A stretch of 64,000 bases of DNA from Parasulfuritortus cantonensis (GTDB lineage: Bacteria > Pseudomonadota > Gammaproteobacteria > Burkholderiales > Thiobacillaceae): positions 124,001 through 188,000 of the forward strand of contig NZ_SJZB01000042.1 of NCBI RefSeq assembly GCF_004337445.1, written 5' to 3'. Both the position numbers and the translations under genes were made by a program. The notes beneath the pieces are model-generated. The model made no database searches. It saw only the letters and a program-made list of their open reading frames with translations, and had not been told where the DNA came from. Shown here piece after piece: positions 28,181 through 36,075 of the stretch (positions within the stretch are counted from its first letter, which is position 1; each line of letters begins with the position of its first letter).

Positions 28181-28242
28181 ATTTGTCCGGGCATCCCGGA
28201 TTGCTAGAATTTCCGCTCACTTGTTGCTGCCATGGCCACCCC

Positions 28243-28758
28243 ATGGCCCGCATCCCGCCCCTCGTCGTCCTGTTTTGCCTCGGCTTTTGGCCGGCGTGGG
28301 CAACGGCTGCCGAGTCGGCGCCCTCGGGGACGGAGGCCTGGCTGACCAGGATGCTTGAGGGCGCGCGCGCGGAGATCGCGCCGAAGGGGCCGATGGCGGT
28401 CGCCGAGTGGCTCGACAGCGTGACCGAACCGCGCGCCATGACGGCCCTGGCGACGGCCGCGGGGCCGGCACCCACCGCGCATCGCCTGGCCGCCGCGGTG
28501 ACACCTCAGGTCGCCGTGAACGGGGCGGAACTGAACGACCCGCGACTCTTCCTGCACCGGCTCCTGGCCGCTGTGCTGCCACCGATCCGGCAGGCCATCG
28601 ACGTTACCCGGCCGGCCGCCCCGGGCGGGGCGGGCTGGGCCACGTTCCACGGCGTCCAGGAGGAGCCAGGCCACGCTCCGGTGGTCGACGAGGTGGTCGA
28701 TCCGGGCTGGTGTGAACTGCCGCCGGCCCGCCTCAGCCGCGCACGTTTCCGCTATTGA
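28243..28758 (+). CDS. Exported protein with divergent P-repeats, unknown function
   Basis: A 171-residue protein with a signal peptide (LVVLFCLGFWPAWATAAES). Its middle part (VTEPRAMTALATAA, GPAPTAHRLAAA, VTPQVAVNGAEL, NDPRLFLHRLLAAV, LPPIRQAIDV) shows the same 12-14-residue P-centred period as the upstream Met-rich protein, without the methionine bias. The last 50 residues are unlike this and may be a tail or out-of-frame extension. It overlaps the 3' end of convergent ygfA by 26 bases. Function is unknown. Existence as a gene is likely but not certain; the start is taken at 28243 because it begins the signal peptide. Confidence 0.6.
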   Translation: MARIPPLVVLFCLGFWPAWATAAESAPSGTEAWLTRMLEGARAEIAPKGPMAVAEWLDSVTEPRAMTALATAAGPAPTAHRLAAAVTPQVAVNGAELNDPRLFLHRLLAAVLPPIRQAIDVTRPAAPGGAGWATFHGVQEEPGHAPVVDEVVDPGWCELPPARLSRARFRY

Positions 28759-29359
28759 ACCGGTAGTAGCGCTGTTCCGTGATCACCGCATCGAGCGGGA
28801 TGTCCCAAGGGTCGCGGGGCAGGACATCGACGCGTTGCGCTTCGAAGGCGAGGCCGATCAGGCGCGGCCGGTGCCAGTGCCGGCGCCGGGTGAGATAGGC
28901 CAGGCTGGCATCGTAATAGCCGCCGCCCATGCCCATGCGATAGCCGGCGGTGTCGAAGCCGAGCAGCGGCATGAAAAGGATGTCGAGGTCGGCGGCGCGC
29001 AGCCGTTCGAAACCTCGGTGGCCGTATTCCGGAATCCCGTAGCGGTTCACGCCCCAGTGCGGGCCGTCGCCCAGGCGGGAGAACCAGAGCATGCGCTGGC
29101 GGGCGCGCGGTACGACCGGCAGGCAGCAGGCCGCACCCAGCCAGAGCGCCCGGTCAAGCAGGGGCAGGCAGTCGAGTTCGCCCTTGGCCGGGATGTACAG
29201 GCCGACGCGGCGCTTCCGGCTCAGCAGGCGGTGGCTCAGGGCGAGGCGAAGCACGGCCTGGCCGGCACGTTTGCGCGTGGCGGCCGGGACGGCCCGGCGC
29301 AGTACGCGCAGGCGGCGGCGGACACTGGCCTTGTCGGGTGGGTTCGGGTTGGCAGGCAT
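28733..29359 (-). CDS. ygfA: 5-formyltetrahydrofolate cyclo-ligase
   Basis: A 208-residue enzyme that converts 5-formyl-THF to 5,10-methenyl-THF with ATP. Motifs include the N-terminal KASVRRRLRVLRRAV, VGLYIPAKGELD and the C-terminal MPLLGFDTAGYRMGMGGGYYDASLAYL, the family signature. It sits directly downstream of the 6S RNA gene, the same order as ssrS-ygfA in E. coli, where the two are co-transcribed. It is convergent with, and slightly overlaps, the exported P-repeat gene. Confidence 0.92.
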   Translation of the reverse strand: MPANPNPPDKASVRRRLRVLRRAVPAATRKRAGQAVLRLALSHRLLSRKRRVGLYIPAKGELDCLPLLDRALWLGAACCLPVVPRARQRMLWFSRLGDGPHWGVNRYGIPEYGHRGFERLRAADLDILFMPLLGFDTAGYRMGMGGGYYDASLAYLTRRRHWHRPRLIGLAFEAQRVDVLPRDPWDIPLDAVITEQRYYRFNSGNVRG

Positions 29360-29366
29360 GGTGGTT

Positions 29367-29549
29367 GGAGTGAGCCCCGCGGGCGTCGTCCGGGCCGCAA
29401 TCCTGAACCCAGGGGTTCAAGACGGTGCGGCACATCGGCTTCGGGTACATGGAACTGGCCACGCGCACACCCGCCGGAAGATAACCGCTCCATGCGTAAG
29501 ACGCATCGGTTCAAAGAATCCGCGACCCTCGCGTACGCAGCAGGGCTCA
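29367..29549 (-). ncRNA. ssrS: 6S RNA
   Basis: About 183 bases between zapA and ygfA, the conserved position and size of 6S RNA. The ends pair (TGAGCCC near 29543-29549 with GGGGCTCA at 29371-29378). The 3' half contains the hallmark hairpin TTGAACCC-CT-GGGTTCA, followed by a GCGGCC-rich strand, as in E. coli 6S. It binds sigma-70 RNA polymerase and dampens transcription in stationary phase. The exact ends are estimated, not mapped. The 5' end overlaps the zapA stop codon. Confidence 0.87.
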
Positions 29550-29857
29550 GAACAGATTATCTTGCTGAGCGAGCGCCTGATCAAGCAGGCCGCCGAGGCG
29601 TTCGACGCGGGCACGCACCGCGGCGACGTCGGGGTCGGCCGGGCGGGCGGCGAGAAAGTCGTGGGCGATGTTGAGTGCGGCCATGATGGCGATACGTTCG
29701 ACCCCGATCACCTTGCCGGACTCGCGAATCTCGCGCATCTTGCGATCCAGGAAGCTGGCGGCCTCGATCAGGCTCTGCTTCTCGTTGTCGGGGCAGGCGA
29801 CCCGGAATTCCCGCCCATGATGGTGACGTCTAGGCTGACGGTCTTGGCGGGGGGCAT
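29547..29857 (-). pseudogene. zapA: Cell division protein ZapA, frameshifted
   Basis: ZapA bundles FtsZ protofilaments at midcell. The start region reads MPPAKTVSLDVTIMG, then the frame is lost. In the next frame the protein continues as REFRVACPDNEKQSLIEAAS and KMREIRESGKVIGVERIAIMAALNIAHDFLA to the end at 29547. The break is near 29813, where the coding strand shows ATGGGCGGGAATTC in place of an expected ATGGGCCGGGAATTC: one C is missing. With it restored the protein would be about 103 residues, normal for ZapA. It may be a sequencing indel. The gene lies between the TIGR02449-like gene and 6S RNA, the usual order. Confidence 0.86.
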
Positions 29858-29867
29858 GGTGGATCGC

Positions 29868-30059
29868 TCAGTCGGGCAGTTTGTTGAACAGGTTTTCCAT
29901 GCGTCCGCGCACGTCGGCCAAGCGTTCGCTGAGCAGCTTGTTGGCGTTCTCCATGGCGACCACCTGTTGGCGCAGCCGGATGTTTTCCACGCGCATGGCT
30001 TGATGGCGCTCAAGCAGTTGCGCGAGTTTGGTTTCCAGGGCGTCCATTTCCTCCAGCAT
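29868..30059 (-). CDS. Small coiled-coil protein (TIGR02449-like), division-associated
   Basis: A 63-residue protein that is nearly all coiled coil: MLEEMDALETKLAQLLERHQ and NIRLRQQVVAMENANKLLSE. It matches the small family encoded just upstream of zapA in many beta- and gammaproteobacteria (TIGR02449, ZapB-like in character). It is probably cytoplasmic and associated with the division ring; this is inferred from location and shape. It is the first gene of the zapA operon, 10 bases before zapA. Confidence 0.85.
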   Translation of the reverse strand: MLEEMDALETKLAQLLERHQAMRVENIRLRQQVVAMENANKLLSERLADVRGRMENLFNKLPD

Positions 30060-30065
30060 TCTGAC

Positions 30066-30095
30066 ACTATAATTGGCTAATTTTTACCGCGTCAA
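30066..30095 (-). promoter_or_regulatory. Probable sigma-70 promoter of the zapA-6S operon
   Basis: On the minus strand, TTGACG (30090-30095), 18 bases, then TATAGT (30066-30071), ending seven bases before the start codon of the small coiled-coil gene. The short leader means a nearly leaderless transcript if this promoter is used. Confidence 0.5.
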
Positions 30096-30135
30096 CAGGC
30101 GTTTAGGCCACTCACCAGGCATACCCAGGCTTTCC

Positions 30136-31881
30136 ATGAATTCCCGTACCCTATACCTGCGCCTGCTTGGCTACGTCAGGCCCTACTGGCGCATGTTCGC
30201 GCTGTCCGTTTTCACCATGGTCCTGGTCGCCGCGAGCGAGCCGGTGTTGCCGGCCCTCATGAAGCCGATGCTGGACGGCAGCTTCGTGCACAAGGACCCG
30301 GCCATCATCCACTGGGTGCCGCTCGCGCTCATCGCGTTGTTCGTGGTGCGCGGCATCGCCGGCTTCGTGTCGTCCTACTCGATGTCCTACGTCGCCAGTT
30401 ACCTGGTGATGGACCTGCGCATGCTCATCTTCGCCAAGCTGCTGGTCCAGCCGGTGGCCTACTACGACGATGCCCGCAAGGGCCAACTGGTCGCCACCGC
30501 CGCGTTCAACGTCAACCAGTTGACCGATGCCGCGACCAACGTCCTGACGACCGTGGTCCGCGACGCGCTGACCGTCGCCGGCCTGATCGGCTGGCTGTTC
30601 TACCTGAACTGGAAGCTCGCCATCATCACCTTCGCCATCGCCCCGCCGGCGTTCTGGGTGTTCCGCTATGCCGGGCGCCGGCTGCGCTATACCAGCCGCG
30701 AGATCCAGCGCAACGTCGGCGAGATCACCCACGTCCTGGACGAGAGCATCGTCGGCCACAAGATCGTCAAGATATTCGACGGCCAGGAATACGAGCGCGC
30801 GCGGTTCTTCGAGGTGGCCCGGCGGGCGCGCCGTTTCGCCATGAAGCAGACCGTGGTGTCGCAGGCGCACGGGCCGATCACCCAGTTGCTCGCCGCCCTG
30901 GCGCTGGCCACGATCATCTATATCGCCACCCTGCAGGCGGCCAGCGACCAGACCACCGTGGGCGGCTTCGTGTCCTTCATGGTCGCCATGCTGATGCTGT
31001 CGGCGCCCTTGAAACGCCTGTCCGGTGTCACGTTGTCCCTGCAACGCGGCCTGGCGGCCGCCGAAGCGGTGTTTCACCTGCTCGATCTCGAAGACGAAAT
31101 CGACACCGGGACCATCGACGTCGAGAACGCCCATGGCGAGCTGGCCTTCGAGGAAGTCGTACTGAATTACCCGGGCAAGGAGCGGCCGGCCCTCGACCAC
31201 GTCAACCTCACCGTGCGGCCGGGCGAGACGGTTGCCCTGGTGGGCGGATCGGGCGGCGGCAAGACCAGCCTGGTCAACCTGATTCCACGCTTTTACCGGC
31301 CCACGGGCGGACGCATCCTGCTCGACGGCGTCGACCTCAACGACATCCGTCTGGGTAGCCTGCGCGCCAACATCGCCCTGGTCTCGCAGGAGACGACCCT
31401 GTTCAACGACAGCGTCGCCGCCAACATCGCCTACGGCCGCCTGCGCCGGGTCAGCCGGGCGGACATCGAACGAGCCGCGGAAGCGGCCCATGCCCGCGAT
31501 TTCATCCGCGAGCTGCCGGAGGGGTTCGACACCATGATCGGCGAAAACGGCGTCAAGCTGTCGGGCGGCCAGCGTCAGCGCCTGGCGATTGCCCGTGCCA
31601 TCCTCAAGGACGCCCCCATCCTGATCCTCGACGAGGCCACCTCGGCGCTCGACACCGAGTCGGAGCGCCTGGTCCAGAAGGCCCTGGAGAACCTCATGCA
31701 GGGCCGCACCACCCTGGTCATCGCGCACCGACTGTCGACGATCGAGAACGCCGACCGCATCGTGGTCCTGGAGCGCGGCCGCATCACGGAGATCGGCAGC
31801 CATGCCGAACTGCTCGCCCGCGGCGGCACCTACAGCCGCCTGCATGCCATGCAGTTCCACGAGGAGAAGGGGGCCGACTGA
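30136..31881 (+). CDS. msbA: Lipid A export ABC transporter MsbA
   Basis: A 581-residue half-transporter of the inner membrane that flips lipid A-core from the inner to the outer leaflet. Six helices occupy residues 15-300. The ATPase domain has Walker A GGSGGGKTS (about 371-379), signature LSGGQRQRLAIARA, Walker B ILILDEATSAL and the switch histidine in IAHRLST. The start MNSRTLYLRLLGYVRPYWR at 30136 is chosen because it matches family N-termini. It is followed after two bases by gluQ, suggesting co-transcription. Confidence 0.95.
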   Translation: MNSRTLYLRLLGYVRPYWRMFALSVFTMVLVAASEPVLPALMKPMLDGSFVHKDPAIIHWVPLALIALFVVRGIAGFVSSYSMSYVASYLVMDLRMLIFAKLLVQPVAYYDDARKGQLVATAAFNVNQLTDAATNVLTTVVRDALTVAGLIGWLFYLNWKLAIITFAIAPPAFWVFRYAGRRLRYTSREIQRNVGEITHVLDESIVGHKIVKIFDGQEYERARFFEVARRARRFAMKQTVVSQAHGPITQLLAALALATIIYIATLQAASDQTTVGGFVSFMVAMLMLSAPLKRLSGVTLSLQRGLAAAEAVFHLLDLEDEIDTGTIDVENAHGELAFEEVVLNYPGKERPALDHVNLTVRPGETVALVGGSGGGKTSLVNLIPRFYRPTGGRILLDGVDLNDIRLGSLRANIALVSQETTLFNDSVAANIAYGRLRRVSRADIERAAEAAHARDFIRELPEGFDTMIGENGVKLSGGQRQRLAIARAILKDAPILILDEATSALDTESERLVQKALENLMQGRTTLVIAHRLSTIENADRIVVLERGRITEIGSHAELLARGGTYSRLHAMQFHEEKGAD

Positions 31882-31883
31882 GC

Positions 31884-32780
31884 GTGCCCGCCTACCGGGG
31901 CCGATTCGCGCCGACGCCGAGCGGGCCGCTGCATTTCGGCTCCCTGGTCGCCGCCCTGGGCAGCTATCTGGAGGCGCGCACGCGGGCCGGGGCCTGGCTG
32001 GTGCGCATCGAGGACGTCGACCCGCCGCGCGTGGTCGCCGGTGCCGAAGACGCCATCCTGGCCACCCTGGAGGCGTTCGGCTTCGAATGGGACGGCCCGG
32101 TCATGCGCCAGAGCCGGCGCGCCGAGGCCTACCGGGCCGCCTTGGCCGCGCTGCGTCGGGACGGCCGGGTGTACGGCTGCGCCTGCAGCCGCAAGCAGCT
32201 TGCCGAGGCGGCGCGGCGCGGCGTCGACGGCCCGGTCTACCCGGGCACCTGCCGGGCTGGCCACGCGCACGACCCGGCCTTGGCCCAGCGTTTCCGGGTG
32301 CCCGATGGGCGCATCGCGTTCGACGACGGCCTGCTCGGCCGGGTCGCCTGCGACGTCGCCCGCGAGTGCGGCGACTTCGTCCTGCGCCGGGCCGATGGTG
32401 TCTACACCTATCAGCTCGCGGTGGTGGTGGACGACGCGGAGCAAGGCATCAGCCACGTCGTCCGCGGCGCCGATCTGCTCACCTCGACGCCGCGCCAGAT
32501 CGTTCTCCAGCAGGTGCTCGGCCTGGCCACGCCGGCCTATCTGCACCTGCCGGTGGTGCTCGACGGGCACGGCGACAAGCTGAGCAAACAGACCCTCGCG
32601 CGCCCGGTCGCCGCCGCCCAGCCGTTGCCCGCCCTGCTCGCCGCGGCCGCCTTCCTCGGCCTGGTCCTGCCGCCCGGCCTGGGCTCGGTCGCCGAGTTCT
32701 GGCCGGTCGCCGCCGGGGCCTGGCCGGCGCGCGTTCTGGCGCCGGTCCGCGGGCGCCGGACAAACCTTTGTAAACCTTGA
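31884..32780 (+). CDS. gluQ: Glutamyl-Q tRNA(Asp) synthetase
   Basis: A 298-residue GluRS paralogue lacking the anticodon-binding domain. It attaches glutamate to queuosine in tRNA(Asp). The HIGH-type motif is PTPSGPLHFGS (residues 10-20) and the KMSKS-type motif is DKLSKQT (KLSK at 232-235). Zinc-ligand cysteines appear as CACS and YPGTC near residues 100-123. It uses a GTG start two bases after msbA. The stop codon overlaps the -35 box of the tRNA-Met promoter. Confidence 0.93.
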   Translation: MPAYRGRFAPTPSGPLHFGSLVAALGSYLEARTRAGAWLVRIEDVDPPRVVAGAEDAILATLEAFGFEWDGPVMRQSRRAEAYRAALAALRRDGRVYGCACSRKQLAEAARRGVDGPVYPGTCRAGHAHDPALAQRFRVPDGRIAFDDGLLGRVACDVARECGDFVLRRADGVYTYQLAVVVDDAEQGISHVVRGADLLTSTPRQIVLQQVLGLATPAYLHLPVVLDGHGDKLSKQTLARPVAAAQPLPALLAAAAFLGLVLPPGLGSVAEFWPVAAGAWPARVLAPVRGRRTNLCKP

Positions 32781-32805
32781 CATTTGCGCGCGGCACCGGG
32801 ATAAT
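32777..32805 (+). promoter_or_regulatory. Sigma-70 promoter of tRNA-Met
   Basis: TTGACA (32777-32782), 17 bases, GATAAT (32800-32805), placed 20 bases upstream of the mature tRNA 5' end. This is a near-consensus promoter. Confidence 0.85.
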
Positions 32806-32825
32806 CCGCGCCTCTTTTTGGCCGT

Positions 32826-32902
32826 GGTGATGTAGCTCAGACGGTTAGAGCGGAGGATTCATAACCCTCAGGTCGGCAGTTCGATTCTGCCCATCACCAC
32901 CA
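32826..32902 (+). tRNA. tRNA-Met (anticodon CAU), elongator type
   Basis: A 77-base cloverleaf including the encoded CCA. The acceptor arms GGTGATG and CATCACC pair, followed by discriminator A and CCA. The D-arm is GCTCAGACGGTTAGAGC. The anticodon loop has CAT in GGATTCATAACCC, and the T-arm is GGCAG-TTCGATT-CTGCC. The perfect first acceptor pair argues for elongator rather than initiator Met. The 3' end serves as the attachment site for the downstream element. Confidence 0.95.
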
Positions 32903-32903
32903 C
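32886..32903 (+). repeat. attL: direct repeat in the tRNA-Met 3' end
   Basis: TCTGCCCATCACCACCAC, identical to 39072-39089. The repeat covers the end of the T-arm, the acceptor strand and CCA, so integration leaves a functional tRNA. Confidence 0.9.
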
Positions 32904-33017
32904 CCCCTACAGAACCCGTTGATGCGTCAGCGGGTTTTTTGTTGCCCGCTCGCCAAACCGGCTTGGTGTCCCGAACCAGTGTCACGAAACAGCGTGGCAG
33001 ATCAATTCGGATGCTTT

Positions 33018-34493
33018 ATGGCCTATCGGCTACCGGCACACCTTCACCGCAATCGGCACGGCGTCTTATACTTCCGCCTCACCGTTCCCGCCCACATCCA
33101 GGCCAAGATTGGGCAGCGGGAAATTTATCGAAGCCTGAACACAGCAAGCGTGAGAGAAGCGGCAAGAGCCGCCCAAACGCTCGCTATCGCGTTTAGAGCG
33201 GTCTTTAGGGAGCTTGGCAGGGAAGGTATGTCTGAGCAGGAGAAAACCGCCCAAACACGATGGGAAGAGTTCATACAGCTACCTGACCTTCGCTTGCGAC
33301 TCAAGAACGCCGGAATGCAGGTTGCGCTGGAAGAACAGCAGGAGACGTTGGTCCAGCAAGAGAATGAGATCGTCAATCTCAAAGAGCGCCATGAGCGCGA
33401 CTTGGAAGTCGCCGCCATGGTAAAGGGAGTGTCAGTAGCGCCAGCGACTGCCTCCAGCCGCAAGACGATAAGCGAGGTGTGGGGCGCCTACAAGGCCGAG
33501 AAGATCGCGGCAAAAGCATGGAAGGATGGCGAGGATACCGCCAAGTATGACCACTGGCCTCATATTCGCGCGTTCATCGAGATCGTCGGCGACAAGCCTA
33601 TTGGGACAGTCACTGCGGAAGACGTGGACCACTTCCAGCAGCAGACTTTGACAAATCCAGATGGCGGCAGCTCTAGCAACCGGAAGAAGCGACTAGAGCG
33701 CACTGGAGCCTTGTTCCGGTGGGCCAAGACCAAGCGTCAGCTTACAGACGATTTCCGCGAGTTATTCAGGTTTCCGGGCAAAATCGAAGAAAAGCATTAT
33801 CTCAAATTCGAACAAGCGGACCTCACCGCGCTTTTCGAGTCTGAAGACTACCAACGACATTTGTTCAAGACACCATCGGAATATTGGCTGCCGCTGCTTG
33901 GTTTATTCACTGGTGCGCGCCTCAACGAACTCTGTCAGCTTACGACCGATGACATCGGCAATCATGAGGGCGTCGATACCATTAGCATTCTCGACGAAGA
34001 GATTGGCAAACGCCTGAAGACGACCGCATCACGCCGAATAATTCCAATCCACTCTCAGCTTATACAGCTAGGTTTCTTGGAATTTTTAGGAGCGGCGTCT
34101 GGCCGGTTATTTCCGGAGCTTCCGGAGAATAAGGCCAGACCGGGCGATTTCGGAAAAGAACCATCCCGAAAATTTACCGATTACCGGCGTCAAGTTGGTG
34201 TTGGAACCGATAAATACAATGCCGATACAGGCAAATGGAATGGCAGAAGTCTCAAGGTATTTCATAGTTTTCGAACCACGCTGATTAGTGCGCTACGAAA
34301 GGCTGGAGTTCCAAAAGATCGGCGAACCCGGCTAGCAGGGCATGAATATGAGGATACTCAAGACCGCAACTATGCGGGTGGCGATGTGCTGACAATGTTT
34401 TCCATGAATATGCTCAAAGACGATATTGAGAGAGTCTCATATGAGGTTGGTTTCGCCGCATATTCAACAGTATCAGACAGGCAGCGAGCTTAA
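33018..34493 (+). CDS. Tyrosine recombinase/integrase with DUF6538-like N-terminus
   Basis: A 491-residue site-specific recombinase. The N-terminus MAYRLPAHLHRNRHGVLYFR is the DUF6538-like module found in many island integrases. A central SAM-like core-binding domain follows at about 150-265. The catalytic residues are Arg301 (TGARLNEL), His416 and Arg419 (HSFRTT), His442 (AGHEY) and nucleophile Tyr452 (RNYAG). It would integrate and excise the element at the tRNA-Met site next to it. The start at 33018 is preferred because the upstream extension reads through the att region. Confidence 0.93.
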   Translation: MAYRLPAHLHRNRHGVLYFRLTVPAHIQAKIGQREIYRSLNTASVREAARAAQTLAIAFRAVFRELGREGMSEQEKTAQTRWEEFIQLPDLRLRLKNAGMQVALEEQQETLVQQENEIVNLKERHERDLEVAAMVKGVSVAPATASSRKTISEVWGAYKAEKIAAKAWKDGEDTAKYDHWPHIRAFIEIVGDKPIGTVTAEDVDHFQQQTLTNPDGGSSSNRKKRLERTGALFRWAKTKRQLTDDFRELFRFPGKIEEKHYLKFEQADLTALFESEDYQRHLFKTPSEYWLPLLGLFTGARLNELCQLTTDDIGNHEGVDTISILDEEIGKRLKTTASRRIIPIHSQLIQLGFLEFLGAASGRLFPELPENKARPGDFGKEPSRKFTDYRRQVGVGTDKYNADTGKWNGRSLKVFHSFRTTLISALRKAGVPKDRRTRLAGHEYEDTQDRNYAGGDVLTMFSMNMLKDDIERVSYEVGFAAYSTVSDRQRA

Positions 34494-34518
34494 AAACCAA
34501 AACGCGACGGAGTATTAA

Positions 34519-34809
34519 ATGAAGAAGAAGTTCATATTAGCCATGTTCGCCGTTTCTATTCTGGTAACGTCAACCGCGAATGCCAGTGGTGCGACTCTCT
34601 GCCCCATCTACGAGTTCGCTGAGCTTCAGACCATGACCAACGAGGAATTGAAAGAAGCATGGTCGAACGACCTTAGTCAAATCATGCGCTCCAATGCTTA
34701 TGAGTTGGAAAACTGCAAGACACAGATGGGCAGAATTGAGCGAGTGCGAATTCTAAAGGGTTATCTTGTGAAGGGCGAGGACGGGAAGCTTCATGAACCC
34801 AATCGTTGA
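34519..34809 (+). CDS. Small exported protein, unknown function
   Basis: A 96-residue protein with a Sec signal (MKKKFILAMFAVSILVTSTANA). The mature part is helical and charged, with two cysteines (LCPIYEF and ENCKTQ) that may form a disulfide. No family is recognised. It begins 25 bases after the integrase. The low-GC codon use matches the rest of the element. Confidence 0.7.
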   Translation: MKKKFILAMFAVSILVTSTANASGATLCPIYEFAELQTMTNEELKEAWSNDLSQIMRSNAYELENCKTQMGRIERVRILKGYLVKGEDGKLHEPNR

Positions 34810-34882
34810 GCTAACAGGCCGACTCATTCGGCTACCCTGTCCGCCGCACCTTTCACGCTTTCAATATGAATGAGTTTGCATC

Positions 34883-35179
34883 ATGAGCAATTCAACGGGG
34901 TTCTACGAAGACAAAGGAATGAAGCGCCGCATGGTCATCATGGACGATCCCCATTTTGCCAAGCTGAAGACGTTCTCGAAGGGCGTCAAGCTGACGCAGG
35001 GCGAGTTCCTGGAAGTGCTGCTCGATGCCGTCGACATCGAGGTGCTGAAGCCGGTGATCGAGGCCAAGAAGAACCAGAAGGGCGCCGGCAAGCTCACCAA
35101 GTCAGAGCTGATTAAGAAGATGAAGGGTCTGACACCCGAACAGCTTGCCGCCATTGAAGCCATCGTCGAGGGTGGCTGA
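34883..35179 (+). CDS. Small basic protein, possible ribbon-helix-helix-like regulator
   Basis: A 98-residue lysine-rich protein: MKRRMVIMDDPHFAKLKTFS followed by KGVKLTQGEFLEVLLDAVD, a strand-helix-helix pattern like ribbon-helix-helix DNA-binding proteins, then a charged C-terminal helical part. Its role could be element copy control or repression; this is inference from pattern only. It stands between the exported small protein and the convergent recombinase. Confidence 0.6.
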   Translation: MSNSTGFYEDKGMKRRMVIMDDPHFAKLKTFSKGVKLTQGEFLEVLLDAVDIEVLKPVIEAKKNQKGAGKLTKSELIKKMKGLTPEQLAAIEAIVEGG

Positions 35180-35241
35180 ACGCCCATGACTGATAGTCAC
35201 CAGCAATAGGCGCAAGGGCTATATGTGGCGGGTCAGCCCGA

Positions 35242-35859
35242 TCATGCGGCTGTAGCCAACCTATCTTTGAGTCGGCTCAGGGTGCTACGGCTGCACCCGG
35301 TAGCCTTTTGAATTTCACTCCACTTCATGCCCCGGCGCATCATTTCCACAATTGCGCCATTGCGTTCAGCGTCTTCACGCCGCCCACGGTAGAGGCCACC
35401 TTCTTTCGCTTTCTTGATGCCCTCAGCTTGGCGGCGACGGCGGTCTGTGTAGTCCTTTCGTGCGATGGCGGCCAGCATGTCCAGCAACATTGAGTTAACC
35501 GCCGCGAGGATGCGCCCGGTAGTCTCGTCTGTGGTGGCAACGCCTTGCCAACTGGTAGGAAGGTCTAGCGCCACGACGCGAACCCCACGCGCGCCGATCT
35601 CTCGTTTCAAAATCTCCCAGTCGGCATCGTTCAAGCGTGATAGGCGGTCAACCTGTTCCACCAATAGCACATCACCGTCCTGGCAGTCCTGAAGCAATCG
35701 GAACAGTTCAGGACGTTGCAGACTCGCCCCGGATTCGTTCTCGACATACCAGGCCGCAATGGACAGACCCCGCTCGGCGGCAAACTGTTGCAATGCCTCA
35801 CGCGCACGGCTTGCATCTTGTTCTTCGGTCGAGGCACGAAGGTAGGCGCGAATGAACAT
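35242..35859 (-). CDS. Serine recombinase (resolvase family)
   Basis: A 205-residue resolvase/invertase. The catalytic motif is YLRASTEEQDA with nucleophile Ser10 and Arg8; VDRLSRLNDADWEIL is the second active-site block. A long E-helix and a C-terminal helix-turn-helix (MKWSEIQKATGCSRSTLSRLKDRL) complete the protein. Such enzymes resolve cointegrates or plasmid dimers. Three 14-bp direct repeats lie just upstream of its start and may be its binding sites. Confidence 0.92.
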   Translation of the reverse strand: MFIRAYLRASTEEQDASRAREALQQFAAERGLSIAAWYVENESGASLQRPELFRLLQDCQDGDVLLVEQVDRLSRLNDADWEILKREIGARGVRVVALDLPTSWQGVATTDETTGRILAAVNSMLLDMLAAIARKDYTDRRRRQAEGIKKAKEGGLYRGRREDAERNGAIVEMMRRGMKWSEIQKATGCSRSTLSRLKDRLATAA

Positions 35860-35875
35860 GGTCCATGACTCCTTT

Positions 35876-35917
35876 GGTTCGATTTAAATGGTTCGCTTGA
35901 AGCGGTTCGCTTTAGGT
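35876..35917 (-). repeat. Three tandem 14-bp iterons upstream of the recombinase
   Basis: GGTTCGATTTAAAT, GGTTCGCTTGAAGC and GGTTCGCTTTAGGT lie end to end at 35876, 35890 and 35904. Two further GGTTCG cores follow nearby: inverted CGAACC at 35935-35940 and direct GGTTCG at 35951-35956. They lie 17 bases upstream of the recombinase start and may be a res site, an operator or replication iterons. Confidence 0.75.
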
Positions 35918-36075
35918 TGCTGACTCGCACTTATCGAACCAGTATTGGGCGGTTCGACTGGGGTATACCCAAAAGATTAGTCGAGCTGCTCGAAGATGTC
36001 AACTAGTAGTCGTCATGACTAGACTGTGACTATTACTTGTGGTAACGTATGCTCAACGTAACTAACCATGAATCC

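Noticed and set aside
28204..28674. Minus-strand frame opposite the exported P-repeat gene
   Set aside because: Arginine/glycine-rich shadow with no ribosome binding site; the plus-strand reading has a signal peptide and repeat logic.
31884..32780. Full glutamyl-tRNA synthetase
   Set aside because: The protein is about 300 residues and lacks the C-terminal anticodon-binding domain, so it is the GluQ paralogue.
32826..32902. Initiator tRNA-fMet or lysidine-modified tRNA-Ile(CAU)
   Set aside because: The acceptor stem is fully paired at position 1-72, unlike initiator tRNA, and the arms look like elongator Met; tRNA-Ile(CAU) cannot be wholly excluded without a covariance search.
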